Source of the DNA: Mycoplasmatota bacterium | Lineage (GTDB): Bacteria; Bacillota_I; Bacilli_A; RF39; UBA660 | Assembly: GCA_012840755.1 (NCBI GenBank) | Contig: DUWA01000170.1 | Span: forward strand, 1-6,847 | Reading direction: 5' to 3' | DNA: 6,847 bases | Shown here: piece by piece, positions 6,080-6,847 of the stretch | Layout: each line of letters opens with the position of its first letter | Numbering within the stretch: position 1 is the stretch's first letter | Translations under genes and position numbers: made by a program | The notes under the pieces: model-generated | What the model saw: the letters and a program-made list of their open reading frames with translations, nothing else | Told to the model about the DNA's origin: nothing | Databases searched by the model: none

Positions 6080-6206
6080 TTGCTTATAGAAATAAAAATT
6101 TTTACTTAATTATTGTGGTCCATAAAATAACTAATGAGGTAATACTGTAAAATAAGTAAAGAACAAAAAGAAATAATGAATTAATATTATTGTTGGGGGC
6201 GTAGTA

Positions 6207-6449
6207 ATGGATACAATGACATTGAATAAGTTAGATGGAACTACCGAGGAAGTTGAAATTATGATGACTTTCAAGTTAGAAAGATTTAATGATAATGATT
6301 ATGTAATATATAAAAGCCTTGATAAATTTTATGCAGCTAGGTATGTTGAAAACAACGGAATTACTAATCTGGAAACTAATTTATCAGAAGATGAGAAAGA
6401 AGATTTAAGTAAGGTTTTTAATAAACTACGTGAAGGAGGTATAATATAA
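6207..6449 (+). CDS. Small DUF1292-like protein
   Basis: This is an 80-residue acidic cytosolic protein with no signal or membrane segment. The pattern (a short strand with LNKLDGTTEEVEIMMTFKLE, then NDNDYVIYKSLDKFYAARYVENNG, then an acidic helix SEDEKEDLSKVFNKL) fits the DUF1292/YrzB family, whose function is unknown, although relatives are often somewhat longer. Initiation at 6207 depends on TTGGGGGCG (6194-6202), an unusual G-run that can pair with the anti-Shine-Dalgarno only partly, through G-U pairs, so translation may be modest. The last codons carry the strong ribosome binding site of the next gene, and the stop overlaps the next start by one base (TAATG), so the two genes are very probably translationally coupled and work together. 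Family assignment is by recollection of pattern only. Confidence 0.65.
   Translation: MDTMTLNKLDGTTEEVEIMMTFKLERFNDNDYVIYKSLDKFYAARYVENNGITNLETNLSEDEKEDLSKVFNKLREGGII
6433..6440 (+). promoter_or_regulatory. Ribosome binding site of the partial lipoprotein gene
   Basis: AAGGAGGT, a full consensus site, lies eight bases before the ATG at 6449 and inside the last codons of the DUF1292-like gene. It is far stronger than that gene's own site, and it fixes the downstream start. Confidence 0.8.
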
Positions 6450-6847
6450 TGTTAGAATTTAATAACGAACATAAAAGTATAAATGGTAGTCTGAAAAATC
6501 AAAAAAACAAGGTAAAAATAAGAAACTTTATTTTAGGTGGTGTTGTGGTTGCATCTATATTTTTGTTCAGTGGTTGTGTTAAAAATGTTGAATGTAACAT
6601 TATTGGTCCACATGCCCACAAATATGTTAGTGAGTTATCATATGATAAATATATGATCAGTGAAAAGGAGCATGAAGGAAAGTGGGTTCGTACTGACGAT
6701 TATATATCTATTAGTAAAAATATGGAAGAATTAATTGAATTCGAAAATAAAAACGGTTTATATAGGATTTCACTTAATGAAGATAATATAGCTGAAACTG
6801 TATCTTCACATATTGATACAGTTGAATATAGATATCAATATCGATGG
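6449..6847 (+). CDS. Membrane-anchored or lipoprotein of unknown function (carboxyl end outside window)
   Basis: The frame is open for all 133 codons to the window edge, so the gene is partial. A hydrophilic Lys/Asn-rich stretch of about 26 residues precedes a hydrophobic segment (about 27-41) ending in LFSG-Cys43. This looks like a lipoprotein signal with an unusually long cytoplasmic tail; Phe at -3 is a poor lipobox residue, so an uncleaved signal anchor is the alternative. The external part starts with a Cys and a His pair in ECNIIGPHAHKYV and continues with charged, Tyr-rich sequence (EKEHEGKWVRTDDYISIS, FENKNGLYRISLNED). I do not recognise the family. The close His and Cys residues could bind metal, which is only a guess. 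It overlaps the DUF1292-like gene by one base and shares its promoter. Confidence 0.75.
   Translation, partial: MLEFNNEHKSINGSLKNQKNKVKIRNFILGGVVVASIFLFSGCVKNVECNIIGPHAHKYVSELSYDKYMISEKEHEGKWVRTDDYISISKNMEELIEFENKNGLYRISLNEDNIAETVSSHIDTVEYRYQYRW

Noticed and set aside
6086..6206. Riboswitch or T-box in the leader
   Set aside because: The sequence lacks a T-box GGUGGNACC-like core, and I find no stable hairpin followed by a T-run and no recognisable aptamer pattern; it is mostly unstructured A/T.
1..6847. CRISPR array, tRNA or rRNA, phage or defence cassette
   Set aside because: There are no regularly spaced repeats, no tRNA-like cloverleaf or CCA end, no rRNA segments, and no nuclease, integrase (other than the IS transposase) or toxin-antitoxin signature.

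Overview
The window is very AT-rich. Its gene layout, strong GGAGG-type ribosome binding sites, lipoproteins, a YkpA/YbiT-type ABC-F protein and an IS481-like element of a type I associate with Clostridia/Bacilli all suggest a low-GC Bacillota, probably a host-associated Bacilli or Mycoplasmatota-like lineage. Tryptophan is TGG throughout, there are no in-frame TGA codons, and the ABC-F gene ends in TGA, so the standard bacterial code (table 11) fits. Every convincing gene is on the + strand. The genus cannot be told from the sequence alone.

Region 1 (about 24-3048) is a probable two-gene operon. It encodes an 827-residue MacB-like transporter, with an ABC ATPase fused to a four-helix FtsX-type permease carrying a large extracellular domain, followed 29 bases later by a 141-residue probable lipoprotein. 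The ATPase half has lost or altered nearly every catalytic motif, although the ORF is intact. An AT-rich hairpin with a T-tract closes the unit.

Region 2 (about 3069-4093) is a decayed IS481-like insertion sequence. It has perfect 12-bp terminal inverted repeats, a 14-bp inverted repeat positioned to block translation from read-through mRNA, and a transposase that retains its DDE residues but is broken by two compensating frameshifts.

Region 3 (about 4135-5848) is a monocistronic ABC-F gene with its own promoter and a textbook hairpin terminator. In its two ATPase domains, one composite ATP site looks canonical, while every motif I can assign to the other except one histidine is altered.

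Region 4 (5849-6847) begins with about 200 bases without a gene. It then has a near-palindromic possible operator, a strong extended -10 promoter, a leader of about 120 nt, an 80-residue DUF1292-like protein, and a translationally coupled membrane-anchored or lipoprotein gene that runs off the window. Regions 1 and 4 both end in exported, probably surface-anchored proteins of unknown role. I see no complete new system, but the two independently degenerate ABC proteins and the regulated DUF1292/lipoprotein pair deserve follow-up.
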